From the NCBI GenBank assembly GCA_014871385.1, contig CM026427.1, positions 3,666,988 to 3,730,987 on the forward strand: a stretch of 64,000 bases of DNA. The letters are read 5' to 3'. The notes below the pieces were generated by a model. That model saw nothing but the letters and a program-made list of their open reading frames with translations, did no database searches and had not been told where the DNA came from. This DNA is from Ceratodon purpureus (taxonomy: Eukaryota > Streptophyta > Bryopsida > Pseudoditrichales > Ditrichaceae). The first letter of the stretch is position 1. Every line of letters begins with the position of its first letter. Below are positions 36,294 to 52,627 of this stretch, in pieces. The position numbers were made by a program, and so were the translations under genes.

Positions 36294-36918
36294 ATGGCAG
36301 CGGCAGGGCTGATTAAGAACCTGCGGGTGACGAAGACGGGCCCCGGGTCGGGTTCGTTGCAGGAAGCGCAGCAGCGCGCGACGGACTTCTTCCGGGAGGC
36401 GTGCAGGGCGCTGCCGTCGATCATGGATCGGTACAACCTCTTCGATGTCATCACGCTGTCGGAACTGCGATCGAAAATTGCCTCCGAGTTTCGCAAGCAC
36501 CACCACAACACTAACCCTAAGGTGCGAATTTCTTCTCTCTCTGTCGAATTCGACTTCTCTTTTGAGCCCATCCCTTTCGCAGATGTTGGAGAAGGCCTTG
36601 CATTGTGATGGCATGTGAAGGAGAGAGACAAGGTTGTTTGGATTTTAGGAGATTTTGGGAGATTTTGGGAATTTTGGGGGATTTCTAGGTGGAAGGGCTG
36701 AATTGGAGTTGATTTTTGGGGTGCAGGTGATTGACATGCTAGTGTTTAAGGGGCGAGAGGAGCTGCAGTACTGCATCGACCATTCGAAGCAGCGGCACCA
36801 CTTGCTGTCGCAGTACATTATTGGTAGGGATGGGTTAACTGGCGACGTATCGAAGCTTGGGGAGGCATACAAGGGAGAGTCCGAGTTTTTGAAGACCTTC
36901 TACCGAGGGAACAACTGA
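36294..36918 (+). CDS. NDUFA6: mitochondrial complex I subunit NDUFA6/B14 (LYR family)
   Basis: Two exons (36294-36521, 36727-36918) in phase 0 give 139 residues, normal for plant B14. The protein is an accessory subunit of NADH:ubiquinone oxidoreductase on the matrix arm that binds mitochondrial acyl carrier protein. Visible family features are FFREACRALPSIMDRYNL (LYR-type region, about 32-49), LRSKIASEFRKHH, and after the intron VIDMLVFKGREELQYCIDHS and KQRHHLLSQYIIG. The ATG at 36294 begins MAAAGLIKNLRV, matching plant N-termini. It lies head to head with PURU. Confidence 0.93.
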
Positions 36919-37955
36919 TAAAAGCAGTACTCGGTCTGGTTTTTCCCTTCCAATTGTTTCTCGCATGCCTTCCCATGTCAACGTCTTAGGATTTATGAAG
37001 GAGCTCATCTTTCGGTTCACATGACCCCCAAAACCCTAATAAAATCGCCGTTACCGTCTCTGCATTCTTTGAATGACACTCGAAAGGCTTTTGGTTTCAT
37101 TTGGCTGGTTTTTAGGTTACACCGAGCCCCTGGATGTGTCGTTAGCATTTGCATGATCTGGAGCATATCTCAGGGAGAATGTGTACATTGGATTAGCCTT
37201 GTGGGCTGAATGTCCTTCAATTTGAATAGAATCGTGATGTGGTAACAAAGACTTGGAAGCTGGTTAGTTTTCTTATGATGTTTTTCTTAGATTGCTACAT
37301 GATTGTTTTCCTCTTGAACTTCTATAGTAGAGTGTTTTATTTTACTGCCCTCTGCTTATTTTGTTCGGCGAGCTCATCTACAGTCCAAGCTATTCCTCCT
37401 CTACACTTTCTTCCTGGAAATTTGGGGTCAGGGTTTTGCTGATTTGCGGCTTTGGGCTGCCTTTTTCCATGGTCTGCTGTCGGTTTTGTGGAGTTTGCGT
37501 ACGTGTGGGTCATGTTTTGGGCCTGTTTCGAGTCTTGAGAATTGCTTCGGGCGAGGTTACCTGCAAGATCACCACGGCAACTAATTAATGCAGATTTTTA
37601 TTTGATTTCATTCCTATTCTACTCTTGTGTGCAAAGCATTGATCTTTTGAGGAGTGATCAGTTTGCTGCTTTACCTTTACTGTGGTTTACACCAGGTCTC
37701 TTGCATGTGATTTCCATTTCTGCAACTGATTGCTCCATCACGATCTGGGAAGTCGTTTCCTTGTCATTATATTTTTGAGTCTCTTGCTTTATGTATTGCT
37801 TGTTTACTGCAGCGAACGTGGAAAGTGTACAGAACAGAATGTAGTCGCAAACTGATTGTAGGGTGTTAAGGCCATGCGATTACAGTGTTGAGTTTGACCA
37901 AGAAATCTTTTAGATGTTATGCCAAAAGTATGAATGTTAGCCTTAAAATTAACAT
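36919..37955. other. intergenic, no gene recognised
   Basis: 3' flank of NDUFA6, then about 1 kb T-rich on the plus strand, with no convincing ORF. It ends at the stop codon of the unassigned minus-strand gene. Confidence 0.45.
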
Positions 37956-40900
37956 TTAAGGCATTGATGATGTTGTTTGCCACGTACCCTTTGATATCTG
38001 CCCCTCTGCGGTTTGCTGAAGGAACGATGCTGCCCAACCGTGTAACGCAAAGCGATCTCTACCTGCCCCTGGTTGTGCATGTCCATTTGCTCGGGTCTCA
38101 TCTAAATTGTTGCTTTTGTGATTATTATATTCTGATACCATCTTCTCTATTGCTTGTTCATTTTCTTCCTCTGCTTCGTCGTATTCCTTTGTTTCTATAT
38201 TTGCTACCTCTTGCCAAGAAGTTGTGTTGGAAGTGGACATATGTTCGGTGTTCTTTCTTGGCGACCATGCTGACCTTGTTTTACCTTCACGCCGTTTGCT
38301 TTCCTGAAGTTCGTGTGTGGGATTTGGAGGGTGAGATCCATGAAGATGTCGAGAAAGATAAGTTGAATCTTGCCTCTTTTCTGTTCCTTTTGAATATTTA
38401 GCAGCTGCTTGGTTGGAAGCTCCGCGGCTTGATGACTCCGTTATGTTAGTTGTAAAATTCGACCAAGCGCCCGCTGGTATATGTTCTATCAGTTCTTCTT
38501 CGTCCCTTGGGGAGTGGTATGAAGATTTCTTATTTGGGCTTGGTTCATCACTTTGTACTGGACTTATACTTTCTGTTGAGATAAGAACTCCTTGCTGAAC
38601 ATTAGTTTATTCTTTTATTTCCTCCAATTACCGTCTCCACATTTATTTCCAGTTATTTGAACCTTATTACTATTTCAAAGCTTTGGTAGATACAACAGTC
38701 TGACTTCTGCCTAAGAAATCTTCTACACTGGTCAGAACATTAGTGTACACAATTCACGCCAGCGACCAAAAGAAGCTGACAGAAAGTTCGTTGCTCGTTT
38801 GTACAAGATCTCCGCTTCTACTTCATGTAGTAGGATGTCAGTAACAGGGTCATGGCATCTATTCCTGTTCTTGTCAACTTGTGCTTGACAGAAACAGAAA
38901 TTATTAGAATCAGGATTAGATGGTACGACCCTGTTTCTGTCAATTCTTTGGAACTCGATATACTGTTTTCTTTGTGTTATGTGTAAATTCGTACCTGGGC
39001 GGTGGTGTAGTATCGAGTCGTGATGAAATTGCGCTTCCTGTTGCAAGACGTGAGCAATGGTGAGAATCTAAACTGAAATTTACCTACCGTTTATATTGAT
39101 CTTTGACTGGGCTTCTTTCACATTTTATTTATACTAGATCGACAGAGATTTATTCAACAATTTGCATTGATCTGGTGGACCATGGACTGTAAATAAAGTT
39201 GGACTCTCCACTTTTAAATGTCATTCTTATGACAATCTTGAGAATTAACTAAGCCTGGGTTTCAAAACTGAAATGAAGGTTACCTTCTCATACTCCTCGT
39301 AATCCTCGTCTTGTGCTTTGCAGCTCCATGAAGGGAAATTTTCTGTTCTACCTGCTCAATCATCAGATGTTATAAGTGTCAAAGTGATGCTGGGTCCTGT
39401 ATCCCAGGACAGATTCCTTCGTTTACTACAGAGTGTGAGGCGATCTTCAAAGCGATGTTTGCAGAACCAAACGAACAGGCACATCCACAACCTTAGTCAT
39501 AATTTCTCAAGCTGAACGATGTGCACATCATAATTTCTCAAGCTTCAGAATAGATCTCTCCACCGAAATAGTGAAGACCGTCTCATGTGCTAAGCACACA
39601 GTCATCGAAAGGAAGATGCAATGCTGCATTTACCTTCAGTAGCTTCTGGTCTACCGGTATACTGAGATGGCGATTCCTTAACTGCCTGCGGAAAAACCCC
39701 ATCATTCTTGCTACTGTTGTGGAAGGATAATGTTTGAACTTCTTCCTGTGCACTTGCAAGCCAAATCTTTCACTTCCATTCAAGCTAGAGCCATAAGCAA
39801 CCTGAAAGCAACACAGGAAATCTGACACTTTTGAATCTATGACTAAGTGTTCGGTTAGTGTCACATATTACGTTGTTACCTGTAGACTGTGGAGCTGAGT
39901 CGTTATAGACCTCTTGAATTCGTTGAAATTTTTGTAAAGGTCATCATAACACTTGGTAACGTATTGCTGCAACTCCTGTTTCCAATTCCAAACAAAACAA
40001 GAATCATCTGCAGGCTTTTAGTGTAATTTAACAATTATAATGAATTCATTCTGCACCTGGACAAGTTTATTGAACATCCATGCAAGTGCTGTCATTTTAC
40101 AGGGAAACATATGAATAGGAAGAGACGTTTTTCATTGTTACCTGTATTTCCATGTTTGGAACTGGTATAGAGCGCACAAGAGAATCCTTTGGAATTTCGT
40201 CCATGTCGAAGAATTTATTATCATAGTGTTTAAAGACTGTTTCAGTGACGTTGTCTTCATACTCATTAGCTTGTTGCGGTACCAATTTTGGGCGACTCTT
40301 AGCTCTCGACTGCTGCACAAATTACACATCGCCTGAGTATGCATCAGACCTTCCGAAGCACAAAATGAACATTAAAGATATCCGAAACGTGAGTCTCCAT
40401 AAAATTATGTTGTACGTACTGACCTTCATTATTCTTCACAAATAGAGTTCACAAAGTTTCGAATTCAATGATTAGAGTGAATCTTAGGTCGCTTCGTCAG
40501 CTGGTATTCGCCCTTCGGCCTTTCCTGCTCGCCTCACTCTACGATATAAATTTTCCTGCACAAGCCTCAAAACCCTTTGACATGGGTGCATGCCAAGAAT
40601 CATACCTGCTTACCAATGGTAAGTTCAACAACCCAATTCAATGTTTTTGCTCTTTGAGGACATAACTTGGTACAATATAGTCATCGAAAAAGTGGCCAAA
40701 GGCAGTTCCCATTAAATAAATTTAATTATAATTTAGTTCTAAAGCAGGAGCAATACATGAAGGATGATTTCCAGCTACCGTAGCAGATCATAAAGCCTAA
40801 CTTGGTTCTATGCCGACCTTGCAAGACAGTTATTCCTGCTGAAGACTTACAAAAGGATATGACTCAGTTCAATTCATGTGCACATTCAGCGATTAGCTCA

Positions 40901-41232
40901 TCCAATATGGTCAGGTCGTTAGCACACCCGAGTACAAATGACCAAATTGCAAGCCCATCTACCACCGAGGTTGCCATAAAATTTTCTTAAGATAGAAGAG
41001 GAGTGAACTCACAAGTTTCAAAACATTTCCAAGACAAGGACCGTGTTGAGCTGCAAGTTCGAAGACTATGCAGTTTTGCGTATTTTCTGAATCGTCTTTG
41101 TTGTAAAATCTACATACTGTAGTATTCAAATGAATATTTTGCCAAATCAACAAATTTACACCAGCTCATGTGCCATTTCCAAGTGTCTAGCTTCTGAAAA
41201 ATACTTAATGAAACCGTCCCTTAGGTATCTCC
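37956..41232 (-). CDS. unassigned multi-exon gene (partial model)
   Basis: Seven coding blocks can be supported on the minus strand: 41160-41232, 41013-41109, 40142-40312, 39880-39975, 39634-39801, 39284-39351 and terminal exon 37956-38594. The first five join with matching phases and consensus splice sites, and the last two also join. One link, between 39634 and 39351, is unresolved (phase 0 must become 1), so a small exon is missing. The 5' end is also not defined. I do not recognise the protein. The middle has amphipathic helical stretches (ELQQYVTKCYDDLYKNFNEF then RSITTQLHSLQ) and a basic block (HRKKFKHYP, RMMGFFRRQLRNRH). The ~212-residue tail is hydrophilic, Ser/Glu-rich and probably disordered, with EYDEAEEENEQAIEK. 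This suits a nuclear scaffold or regulatory protein, but that is only inference. Confidence 0.5.
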
Positions 41233-42061
41233 CTGTCAAGGTTGTGCTCTACACAAGGTTGGTGCTGGGGCTTCACATCGTTTCTGATGGGTTTCTAGAC
41301 ACTGTAATCACATAGTTTTATCGTATGATATGCAGTACATCGAAGTAATGAAGGGTTGATGAGTTCTCTCGTATGTTATCAACTAGGTACTAATCTGAAT
41401 GAGATTACTGGTATTTAATCACTAAAGCTTCTTGACTATGTATTTCAAAAAATACTCCAAAACTGCCATTTGTGATGTGAAGGAAAAGTTCAATCCGAGT
41501 CCTGAACGATTGCAAACAGGGTTCTAGAAGCAGAGACTGTTTAGGTTCGTCGATGCAAAAGTTGAGGGTCCAGGAGAAGAGTGTTCAAAGATAAATACAC
41601 CAGCTCTTCATGAGCCATTCCAAAATGCAGTCCATATACTGAAAGGCTGGTTCTATTGATAAATTGCGGCCAAGATTGGGAACAGATGAACTGATTTTGC
41701 TGTACGTAATCAAAATTTGTAACACACTAATGCTAACTATTCCATAAAGGTCCATTTGATGGTTCTGGACAAGTATGAACCATCTATTCCCATATCTGCG
41801 CAGCGTACGGAATGTGTAGTCAAGGCAACGCTACTGATGAATCTTTCTAGGAGAACACCACCGTTTACCTACAAATGATGCCCCATTGTTGGTGTCATGT
41901 GCCTACATATCTGTAATGTGCACTGCATTGTCCTCTGTAATAGTGTAGCCAGAACTGAGTAAATTAACACCAGATGTAATGCGTAAGTTCTTCTCGTTTA
42001 CCTTCAATTGTCTCAAAACGGCTATCGAAATTTTACGGGAATGTGAGGGTACAAAATTACC
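41233..42061. other. intergenic or 5' part of the unassigned gene
   Basis: A minus-strand open segment near 41535-41625 (with GMAHEELVYLSLNTLLLD) may be a further upstream exon of the unassigned gene, but I could not link it in phase. The rest shows nothing definite. Confidence 0.3.
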
Positions 42062-45806
<3,745 letters not shown>

Positions 45807-47109
45807 AAGCTCTAAATCACTCAGATTTCGTCACAAATCCTCTTCTCGCAAACAAGGCCCACAATCTATACACTACAACAATTGACCAGAGGAACACACA
45901 ACTTCGCACTTCAGCTGAATCGGTTCAAAGACTGGCAGTGAAAGCCCTAAACGCATGCATCTACAGCGTCAGTATCCCATTCTAGGAGTCTCACAGAACA
46001 GAGAAAAATGTGATCACTAGAAGCAAAGCGCGGGAGAGTTGCCAGATTTATGCAACACAAAAAAAGTCCAGGAATCCGGATATTCTGCAACACCTGCCAC
46101 ATTATCAAAACAGGAAAGAATATATGTAAAAGCGAATGTGCATTACTCTGATGCCGAAATGTGTCTGTTCGGAGCAACCGATTGAATGTCTGATTTGGTG
46201 CTACATGGGCAAAATCCTCCACATTTTCTGAAAGATCGAAACTGAATTGAACTTGATAAATTATATATGCTGTGATGACGATGATGATGATGATAAACTC
46301 AGCATCAGGCCAAATGTACATAAACCTAAACATGAGCTCATCTTGAATATGGGTATCTCAAACTCTAATTTCTTGAACATATTGTCGGTCATTCGGATCT
46401 GTTTGTGAGCCTTTTGCTGCTCTTTAGGTCTGGATGGTTAGCTTTCTTCAAACACATGCCCTGCATCTTCTTGGCCGATTGCAAAATCCTTGCTGCGTTC
46501 CTCTCCTCAAATTCTTAGGATTCAGAGCCTGACAGTTTGCACATGGGTCTAGCTAATTCCCATCTTTCTCAACATCACCCACTTCTTCTGGCACACTCAT
46601 TTCTTATGTAGGCCCATCTTCTGATCTCTCTCGTTCTTTGTTTTCCCTGCTCTTGTGACCTCCTTCTAGACACTTCATCGCCATCACGTTGGGTGCATAC
46701 TCCGACCATCTTGATTACCAGCACCATGAGGATGATCTTATAATTCTCACTGTTCTTTTCCTCTCCGGTTATAATTCCTGATCTCCTCTTCTAACATGAA
46801 TTATTGCCATCACCTGTATGTATAATCCAGTTCGTCATCACTGTCAAGTCTTGGGCAAACCGAACCTGAGATTGTTACACATTCTTGATCGTTTCCTTAA
46901 TTGCTTCTGTTGCTTCCTCAGATGTTATACCAGCATCCATGTCGCCATGTTCTTCACCATCACCGTCATCATCAGAGAACGAACATATCCATATGATTCC
47001 TCCTGCTCTTCCTCCCATATTAGCACAAGCTTGCAGAGTTTTTGTTTGTCCTTGGTCTGTTGATTTCTTCTTTGTTTCATTGTTTTCCTTCATTTTGCAT
47101 GTGTTGGTG
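45807..47109. other. upstream of DHFR-TS; no gene recognised
   Basis: Contains the presumed DHFR-TS promoter and leader. A short ATGATG/GATGAT microsatellite is at about 46275-46295. ORFs on both strands at 46818-47270 overlap and match nothing known. Confidence 0.4.
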
Positions 47110-47115
47110 AGCAGA

Positions 47116-47308
47116 TATGTTCTGGTGGCATAACTTTGGCAATAGAATTCATACCAGTAATGGCTCAGACTTTGGCTTTGAAGTGATTGTTCCAGATAGA
47201 GAGAAACTTCGGTCTCCGGAGGAGATTGCCCGACGTGAATTAAGTGTGTGTTTGATCCACCCCAATCCAATTCCCACAGGACAAAAGCTGATTGTTCGAA
47301 TCATTTGA
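47116..47308 (+). other. possible terminal exon of an unknown gene
   Basis: After a GTGAGCAG acceptor-like site, one plus-strand frame reads WWHNFGNRIHTSNGSDFGFE through PDREKLRSPEEIARREL to a stop at 47306-47308, with protein-like composition. No upstream exon or family could be identified, and a second frame is also open over the first part. It may be a gene fragment. Confidence 0.2.
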
Positions 47309-47950
47309 GTAAAGTATCAAGCCTTTCACTATGCTTTTGGTCGAACTTTGCTGCTGATAATTTAGCAATGACTACCTTAAGCAAACCTAAAACTTATTAA
47401 TTTCTCCATTTTTACTCTTCAATACACAAGGGAGTTTGGACGGATTACCATCACGTAGTATTATGGTGAAATTAGAAGAAAAAAAATTAATATTCAAAAA
47501 AATTATTAGTATGACAAGTTTGTTATCCATTGAAATTAGGCATTACCACATAGATATCCAACACTAATATGTACAAAGTTCTTTGTGATAAGAATAGCGA
47601 TAATTGGGCATCATTATGGTATAACAATGTTTTGGACCATTGTTTTTAAGAAGATAAGTATGTGATATTGTGTTGTGGTTGCATTGTAAGTTGTAGAGCT
47701 AACTTTTGAGATGATTGTATGTGTTAGTGTGACTTTGTTTAGTGTGAGGTGTATTATTCTTGTTGAAATAAGTTTGTAAATTGGTGTTGTGGGTAGGTTG
47801 AGTGGCATAATCTTCTGAGAAAAATGAAGACTAGAGTGTTGACAGATGCTAAATGATGAGTGGTTGAAATGCATGAAGCTGGAAAGAAAGGTGTGGAGAT
47901 AACAAGCAAGTTAGGGATGTCTTCTTCCCCTGTTTATAGTGTTTTAAAAA

Positions 47951-49818
47951 CACTATAAGAAACCTGTGTTTTTGGAGATGTTTTCCAAAAACATGGTCGT
48001 GTTTTTGTCATGTCTTTGTGTCGGTCAATCATGTCTTGAGGATCGTGAGGACGTTAACGCGTTTTTTGAGATAAACTGGGCTTATTGTGCCCAGACATGG
48101 ACATGCTACCCTAAAAACGCAAAGACGTCTGGAAAAACGTCCGCATCTATGGGGACATGGCAGAGGACATCCCTTTGAACTCAAAATTGCCAGATTGACA
48201 ACGGCCTCGTTTTGACGGACGGTAAAATGGGCCCGAACTTACTAGGCTGCGAAGTAACTTCCTGCCCGAAGTGAAAAAAACCAGAAGAAGGGCAGGGTCA
48301 GCAAAGGGAGCAAAAGAGGCCGAGAGGGATTGAAGGACCTTTTTTTATTTTTTCTTTGTAAATGAAATTTACAATATCAAATTTCTTCTCTATTTTTTTT
48401 TCAAAGACGTTCGCATGTCTCGGAAGATGTCGACACAGACATCTGTCGAGACATGGTGACGTTCATTCATCCATTTTTTGTTCATTAGCGGCAACATTCA
48501 TCCTTAGATAAGGGCTTTGAGCCTTGGTAGGGTTAGGGTGAGCCGCCACTTTGGCGGCTTCTAATCTTGTATTTGAGAGCTTTGTTTCAAGCTTTTTGTG
48601 TCTCCATGGAGTCTCTCCTGCTTGTTTCCCTATCAGTCCGTCGTTTCTTGTCCAAGTAGAGTGAGAATTATCATAATTGTAGATCTCTTGTAGGGCTTTC
48701 CAATGGTAGTAAGCACGTCCAATTCCGAGTTATAGAGAGTGAGATATGGCCTCCCGAAGTTGGGGTTGTCAAAGGAGTGCGGCTGGAGGAAGGGTGTTGG
48801 ATTTTTAGCAATCAGTCCTAGAGTTTTGCTTCTATGCTTCTGAAATTTTTAGGTTAGATGCAAAATTAACTCAGCTTTCCAATAAGCTAAGGCACGCCCC
48901 AATTTAAGCTAGGATGGAGGAATGGCAACCTAAAAACTGAAAGGTACTTCAAAAAACTCTGAGGGGGGTGTATTTTCCCAACTTTATTCTTGCTCTCCAT
49001 CTTCTTCTTTTCTCCTTTCCTCCCTTGTTCCTTTCTTCATGTGGTCTTCTTTCCTTCACTTCATTGTGATCAAATGCCACCTTCATGGCTGCAGAAACAC
49101 CTCTGTGGTTGCAAAGACACCTTCATGTCTGCCAAAACACTCGCATGTCTACAAAAAACACCCTCATGTCTGCAAAAAACACCCTCGTGTCTGCATAAAC
49201 ACATTCATCTCAGCAAAAACACCCTTCCACACATCCTGTACACGTTGACATGGCCATGTCAGCCATGTTAAAGTTTACAGCATGGAGATGTTCACTATAA
49301 CAAATGCCGGACATAGTTCATGTCCGCACAGACATCGGCGTGGACATCACGTTGTCACCAACAGACGTCTCGAAAACCATGGTGATGTCCCTAGTGACGT
49401 CTACAGTAACGCAATTTGAACTCAAAAATCACCAAAAACTAAGCTTACGTGGCAGGCCACCCTGGACCTTCGCGGCTAACACGTGAGAATTTCGCGCCGC
49501 CACGTCAGAAAATGGCGGGTCCACGTGGTCCGCCACATCACCATGGCAGCGATGACATCCTCCGCCCATGTGGCACTGCCCGTAAAATTCCTTTGTTGAT
49601 GTGTCATGACGTGGCGTCCACGTTGCAGACTTCACTGCCCCCAAAAATCACCCAGAGACGCGCGTGCTACGGGGATGTCTACATGTTTTTCCGGATGTCC
49701 TCATTTGTTTTTGTTGCGTCTTAGATGTTCTCATGTCTGCACGACATCCTTTCCAACGTCCACTTGTTTTTTTAAACATGATTTGAGATGTCTTAAAAAA
49801 CATGGGATTCTTATAGTG
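47951..49818. mobile_element. non-autonomous CACTA (En/Spm) element, 1868 bp
   Basis: The left end CACTATAAGAAACCTGTG and the reverse complement of the right end CACTATAAGAATCCCATG are terminal inverted repeats of the CACTA type, close to the classical CACTA(C)AAGAAA. AAA flanks both ends, fitting a 3-bp target duplication. The interior has many short GACGTC/ACATG/GATGTC-like words near the ends, as expected of subterminal repeats, and no transposase ORF. Joining the flanks restores the reading of the surrounding Tc1-like transposase remnant, which confirms the boundaries. Confidence 0.88.
49081..49224. repeat. ~21-bp tandem array inside the CACTA element
   Basis: About six imperfect copies of CATGTCTGCAAAAAACACCC lie in tandem. 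They share the CATGTCTG word with other subterminal motifs of the element, so they may be expanded transposase-binding sites. Confidence 0.75.
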
Positions 49819-50660
49819 AAAGTTTTAAAAAACAAGGAACTTTAAAGTCACCAAAGCCATTGGATAGGCCTTGAAAGTTGATAGAGTGGTAGTCATACTG
49901 TAAAAAACGCTTTGCACACCCTTGGTTACAAGCCGTATTGTAGCAAAAAAAACCTTTTCTTGATGAGAAGCACAAGGCACATATGTTAGCATTTGCTAGA
50001 GAGTATAAAAATTGGAGTGAGGAAGATTGGAAGAAGGTTATTTAGACTGATGAATCATCTTTTGAAATAGGAAGAAGTCTTGGACTAATTAAAGTGACGC
50101 CAAAGGCATATGAGTGATATACAGATAAATGTTTAGCACCAACTTTCAGGTCCGTGCATACTTTAGTGATGGTTTGGGGTGCTTTTAGTGGCTTTGTAAT
50201 CATACCTCCGAAGAAGCGAAGTGAAGAAAAATTTTGTTGAAATTATTTACGAAGGCACTTTGAGTGGGTTTTATTCTCTCTGTGATCATCCAAAAAAGAT
50301 GATACCTATGGAGGATGGCGCTCTGATTCACCGCAAGAGGTTGCCAAACAAGTGGAGAGAAGCTAGTGGTATAAAGAAGTTGAAGTGGTCAACCAACTCT
50401 TCAGATCATAACCCAGTAGAGAATCTATAAAAGATGATTAAAGACGAAGTTTAGAGTACATCCTAGCCACACAATATCAAAAAATTGGTAGAATCTCTTC
50501 ATGGCGCATGGGGAGATTAACCTTAGACCTCTTGCAAACCCTTATTATTACCATGCCTACAAGTTTAAAGGAGTTAATTAGTGCAATTAAAGTGGTAGTA
50601 CTAGATTTTGAACACTATATAGGAGAAATCAAATTGTATTTTGATTTTGGTTTTTTTTTC

Positions 50661-52408
50661 TATGTATAATGTAAGCAAATTTTATTATTGAAACAGAGTC
50701 TAAAAGTTTTCAATTGCAATTTTTTGCATAGAATTCCATGAGTTTTTAAGTTTCTATAAGCTTACCAAAGTAATTGTTCAGTACATGTTTCTAGAAAATA
50801 TATCCTTTCTTCATGGTACTATGCATAGCACTAGTTGAGAGTTTTGATAGATGAAACTTTTTTTGAAGGCAGAGATGTTAGAGTTGAGACGGTGAACAAC
50901 CTATAGACTATGCATGGAGTTCTGATGTGATTATGATTTAGTGCATATGTTAACAACCTCGTCGTGTTACATTATATATCTTGTGCTATCCTAGGATTGT
51001 GTGTTGGTACTACGATACTCAGGAAGTTCATATTTTTATGACAAAAGATTTTCTTTGCAAGTTTTTGTAGATGTTAAGTCCAATGTCAGCTAAATCCAAC
51101 TAAGGCTTAAAGAAAATTGTGCACAACCATTGCCTATTGACCAATAATATTTTGCTCTAGCACATGGTTTGTTTGACATACCGTAGCATAACAATGTAAT
51201 AGTTTTGATCTATTGAGTTGAGGAAGATGAGTATGCAGGAATTAAAAGACTATTCATTACATTTGATTGTAAGGTACTATAGAATCCTCACTAAATGCCA
51301 ATGCTTATGTAACCTAGCATTGGCTAATACTTTGTACCCAATTTTTCTTGGAATTCAAGTAATCTTTATAAAATTGATAGACGATGTCTCGTTTAATTTT
51401 TATTCATATATATTAAAATTTTCAAATAGACATAAATAAGCAAGGTATTTTAATCTTTGTTGAGATTCTAATTTGATTGAATTTAATTGATGAAGAGTTT
51501 CAAAGCATTTACTTTGCTTTGCAATTGAAGTTTTTCTTCATCATTGATTTTACTTCTACGTATACTCACTTAAATGGCAGTCGCATCTAAAACTTCCTTT
51601 CAATTGATAATTCATAATTCAAACTATGGATCTTTTTTGGAACATCCTCAATGAAATTTATGTTTTTTTTCTTTCAATTTATTTCCTCCTTCATCTATAA
51701 TTGAATCTTTTATTCCTCTAAATTATTCTCATACACTTAGCTTACAATGGCAAGGACATTAAATGGCCTCTCTTTTCTTGATATGTTTTTATTGATTCTC
51801 TACAGATTTGACAACACTATTCAATGTTAGTCTTGTGATTTTTCAATTGTTTTTTCCAATAAGATCTTGTCTATCTTAAAATTGCAATAATTCCTTGTTT
51901 TTATTTTTGAAGATAAAACTTTGAATGCCTATTAAAAGTGACTTACCATAATATTTTTTATTTCTTTAAAAGATATTGTAGTTCGATGAGTAATTTTTGC
52001 ACTTGTAAATATTTACTTCCATCATTTGAATGAGTTATGGATTTAGAGTGAACTTTTTCACAGAATCTTCTAGTTTTACATGAAATAGAAAAATATTTGA
52101 TACATTATTTTTACGTTTACATGGAAAAGAATATTTTAAATCATTATCTTCTTCTTCATTTTTACCTGGAAAATAATTGTTGAAAATAAAATTTCTAATC
52201 TATTTTGGAACCTTTACTTCTCCATTCATAATGAGAACAGTCACTTCTTTTTACATAATGAGAACATTCACTTCTTCATCCATAATGGAATTTTTAATTT
52301 TCTTCGTACCCAACAGGAACTTTCACTTCTTAATCTACAATGAGAACCTTCACCTCTTCATCCATAATGGTTTGATAAACTTTAATCAAAAATCCAAATC
52401 ATGTAATA
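50661..52408. other. AT-rich gene-free DNA
   Basis: T-rich plus strand with abundant stops; a few low-complexity ORFs only. Nothing recognisable before the MITE at 52409. Confidence 0.55.
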
Positions 52409-52625
52409 CTCCCTCCGTCTCACGAAAGAGCATAGGTTGCTAATAATAGCAGATTTAAGGACAATTCTAAATTAAGAAACAAGTTGGGCAAATTTAGAAA
52501 TAAGTGGCCAAATTTGGAAACAAATTGCCAATTTTAGAAATAATTTTGCCAAATTTAGAAACCACTCTTTTTTTTTGAGACATATTATTTTACCAAACCA
52601 TGCTCTTTTAGTGAGACGGAGGGAG
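52409..52625. mobile_element. Stowaway-like MITE (217 bp)
   Basis: Both ends begin CTCCCTCCGTCTCAC (the right end on the opposite strand) and continue with AAAGAGCAT after one indel. TA flanks each side (52407-52408, 52626-52627). The CTCCCTCCGT end and TA target are diagnostic of Stowaway MITEs, which are mobilised by mariner-type transposases. The interior repeats words such as CAAATTTAGAAA and has no ORF. Confidence 0.92.
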
Positions 52626-52627
52626 TA

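Larger units (their letters stand above)
47869..50660 (+). pseudogene. Tc1/mariner-like transposase, inactivated and split
   Basis: The left part (47869-47950) encodes MHEAGKKGVEITSKLGMSSS and then VYSVLK, the helix-turn-helix start of a Tc1-like transposase. The frame resumes right of the inserted CACTA element with SFKKQGTLKSPKPLDRP. Further on come DWKKVI-stop-TDESSFEIG (first catalytic Asp), LVMVWGAFSG, MEDGALIHRKRLPNKWRE (second Asp) and SDHNPVENL (final acidic residue), so the DDE core is visible. Many stops (for example before TDESSF, after KAYE, after VENL) and frameshifts show it is dead. Terminal inverted repeats of the parent element were not identified. Confidence 0.88.

Noticed and set aside
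38732..39046. Minus-strand open frame inside the unassigned gene
   Set aside because: The flanking exons (39284-39351 and 37956-38594) join directly in phase, so this is best read as intron.
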